NCBI GenBank assembly: GCA_946186215.1
Contig: CAMHMM010000120.1
Location: 1 to 5,966 of the forward strand
Length of the DNA: 5,966 nt
Direction of reading: 5' to 3'
Source: an uncultured Ruminococcus sp.
GTDB taxonomy: Bacteria > Bacillota > Clostridia > Oscillospirales > Ruminococcaceae
This document shows, piece after piece, positions 5,053 through 5,966 of the stretch (the stretch's first letter is position 1; the number at the start of each line of letters is the position of its first letter). The notes under the pieces are model-generated. The model had not been told where the DNA came from and searched no databases. It saw only the letters and a list, made by a program, of their open reading frames with translations. The position numbers and the translations under genes were made by a program.

Positions 5053-5076
5053 CAATATGCAGTATACTGCATATTG
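5053..5076. promoter_or_regulatory. Perfect 24-bp palindromic operator at the marR start site
   Basis: The half-site CAATATGCAGTA is followed immediately by its exact reverse complement TACTGCATATTG, with no mismatch. It starts two bases after the -10 element and covers the predicted transcription start. MarR dimers typically bind such palindromes and repress their own gene, so this is very probably the autoregulatory operator. The same symmetry could form a hairpin at the 5' end of the mRNA, but its AT content and position favour a DNA site. Confidence 0.8.
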
Positions 5077-5095
5077 ATTTTGCGGAGGAATTGCA

Positions 5096-5578
5096 ATGGA
5101 AATTTACGATCAGCCGGAATTTACCGCGCTTGTGGAGATTTCGCGGCTTGCCAATATGCTGCAGACCGTTATGGATATGGGGATGGATGATATCACCTCC
5201 CGCCAGTGGCTCCCGCTGATGGTTCTCGGCAGATGCGATGAAACGCCCAATCTCAACCGGCTTGCCGAAAAATGCGGCATAACAAGGCAGAGCGCAAAGC
5301 AGCTCGTTGACAGGCTGGAAGAAAAGGGGCTGGTGCGCCTTGAAAGGTCGGCTGAGGACAGGCGGAATATTTCCATCGTCATCACCGAAAAGGGCAGGAG
5401 CTGGGGCGAGGTCAATCTCGAAAGGAATGTGAGGTTCGTGGCCGAGCTGTTCGACGGCATTCCCGCGGAGGATATACGGACATTCGCTGCGGTACAGCAG
5501 CAGCTTCTGCACAAGCTGGCGGCAGGCAAAGCCTGCTGTTACCCGCACTCTAATTTGAACGATAATGTTCATTTGTAG
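5096..5578 (+). CDS. MarR-family winged-helix regulator with repeat-derived C-terminus
   Basis: This 160-aa protein has the MarR layout: an N-terminal dimerisation helix (1-28), a winged helix-turn-helix (about 50-100) with LNRLAEKCGITRQSAKQLVDR as the HTH, the family-typical EEKGLVRLERSAEDRRNISIVITEKG wing, and C-terminal helices to about 142. It should bind DNA as a dimer and release it on ligand binding. The ATG is set by GGAGG (5084-5088). Residues from about 143 (AGKACCYPHSNLNDNVHL) are encoded by repeat module F and do not resemble a MarR tail, so the insertion appears to have supplied a new end and stop codon. Divergence from the CPBP-like gene suggests that gene as a target. Confidence 0.9.
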   Translation: MEIYDQPEFTALVEISRLANMLQTVMDMGMDDITSRQWLPLMVLGRCDETPNLNRLAEKCGITRQSAKQLVDRLEEKGLVRLERSAEDRRNISIVITEKGRSWGEVNLERNVRFVAELFDGIPAEDIRTFAAVQQQLLHKLAAGKACCYPHSNLNDNVHL

Positions 5579-5608
5579 CCCGGAACTCTCATTTTAACAT
5601 AGAGTGAG
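5521..5608 (+). repeat. Modular interspersed repeat, copy F, overlapping marR
   Basis: Hairpin GCAGGC-AAA-GCCTGC (5522-5536) is followed by TGTTACCCG, then three boxes with cores at 5552, 5570 and 5590 (18 and 20 bp spacing) and the end ATAGAGTGAG. It is the clearest match to copies A and B. The first 58 bases are translated as the end of marR; the stop TAG lies within the ATTTGTAGCC part of the second box. Confidence 0.8.
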
Positions 5609-5638
5609 TATGAGTATAGACAGAGCCGGCACCACCCG

Positions 5639-5703
5639 GTCGGCAAGGCCGACAGCTACTCGCGCTTTCATTTGTGAGTAACGCTCTTTTGCAGCCCGGA
5701 ACT
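5639..5703 (+). repeat. Modular interspersed repeat, copy G
   Basis: Hairpin GTCGGC-AAG-GCCGAC (5639-5653) is followed by AGCTACTCGCG, a TTTCATTTG box, GTAACGCTCTTTTGCAGCC and CGGAACT. It is the plus-strand counterpart of copy D. The long repeat unit starts directly at its end, where the third box would be expected. Confidence 0.7.
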
Positions 5704-5966
5704 AAAAAAAGTTACCGACAAAACACAATGCACAAACTGACCGGAGCGGTTGACGAATATGAGAGCAGGTGACTGACCGAATGGCAGGGCGAGACATATC
5801 AAACAGAAAGCAGTCATACATCGGCGCATATCCCCACAAAACCCACCTGAGCGAATGTAATGTTTAATGCGCTGATAAATCTGAGTGGGTTATAAACGGT
5901 GTCCAAATGCGAAGCAAAATAACAATGGAGTGGGGAAAAGGGGATACAAAGGGGAGAAACGAAGAG
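5704..5966 (+). repeat. Long interspersed repeat unit, copy 2 (cut by window edge)
   Basis: This is the reverse-complement counterpart of 1469-1744. It ends at the window edge in a purine-rich tract (GTGGGGAAAAGGGGATACAA, then AGGGGAGAAACGAAGAG). The tract corresponds to the right arm of the 1401-1488 fold-back, so the rest of that structure and a closing box module would be predicted just outside. No coding potential is shared with copy 1. Confidence 0.8.

Larger units (their letters stand above)
5579..5966. other. Gene-free 3' region filled by repeat modules
   Basis: No gene is supported after marR. The stretch contains the rest of module F, a linker resembling the B-to-C junction, module G and the long repeat unit copy 2, which runs to the window edge. 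Stops are frequent in all plus-strand frames and I see no promoter or ribosome binding site attached to an open frame. Confidence 0.75.

Noticed and set aside
4970..5572. 200-codon minus-strand open frame
   Set aside because: It is antisense to marR, crosses its promoter and operator, and has no recognisable domain.

Overview
The window looks like chromosomal DNA of a gut or rumen Clostridia species, most plausibly Ruminococcus or a relative in the Oscillospiraceae. This rests on the gene families (a DUF2975 membrane protein paired with a short Xre regulator, an ECF sigma / zinc anti-sigma / DUF4097 operon, a CPBP-like membrane protein), strong A-rich Shine-Dalgarno sites, and dense short GC-rich intergenic repeats, including a CCTCCCTC/GAGGGAGG hairpin. 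Species assignment is inference.

Layout. Positions 1-88 hold a repeat copy that is probably the tail of an off-window locus, followed by a hairpin with a T-tract on the minus strand (92-144). A two-gene plus-strand operon follows: a DUF2975 four-helix membrane protein (319-780) and a 68-aa Xre-type regulator (793-999). Its near-consensus promoter (228-256) sits among CTTTAA sites spaced at multiples of 21 bp. The 1000-1863 stretch has no credible gene. It is a mosaic of interspersed repeats: modular hairpin-plus-box units, a CCTCCCTC hairpin and a longer unit with an 88-nt fold-back.

On the minus strand, a three-gene operon runs from 3981 down to 1864: ECF sigma factor, zinc-binding membrane anti-sigma factor (4-nt overlap) and a DUF4097 protein. 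A TGTAAC-N16-CGTC motif upstream suggests autoregulation. Next, a CPBP-like membrane protein (4866-4144, minus) is divergent from a MarR-family regulator (5096-5578, plus). A perfect 24-bp palindrome covers the predicted marR start of transcription. The last 388 bases again hold repeat modules and an inverted second copy of the longer unit seen at 1469-1744.

All five genes from 1864 to 5578 therefore lie between two inverted composite repeats. The repeat modules sit immediately after, or inside, the 3' ends of all three transcription units that end next to them, and one supplies the last ~18 codons and the stop of marR. The regulatory logic suggests three separately controlled envelope or membrane modules. 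The most unusual material is the non-coding repeat system and the phased operator array, rather than any one protein.
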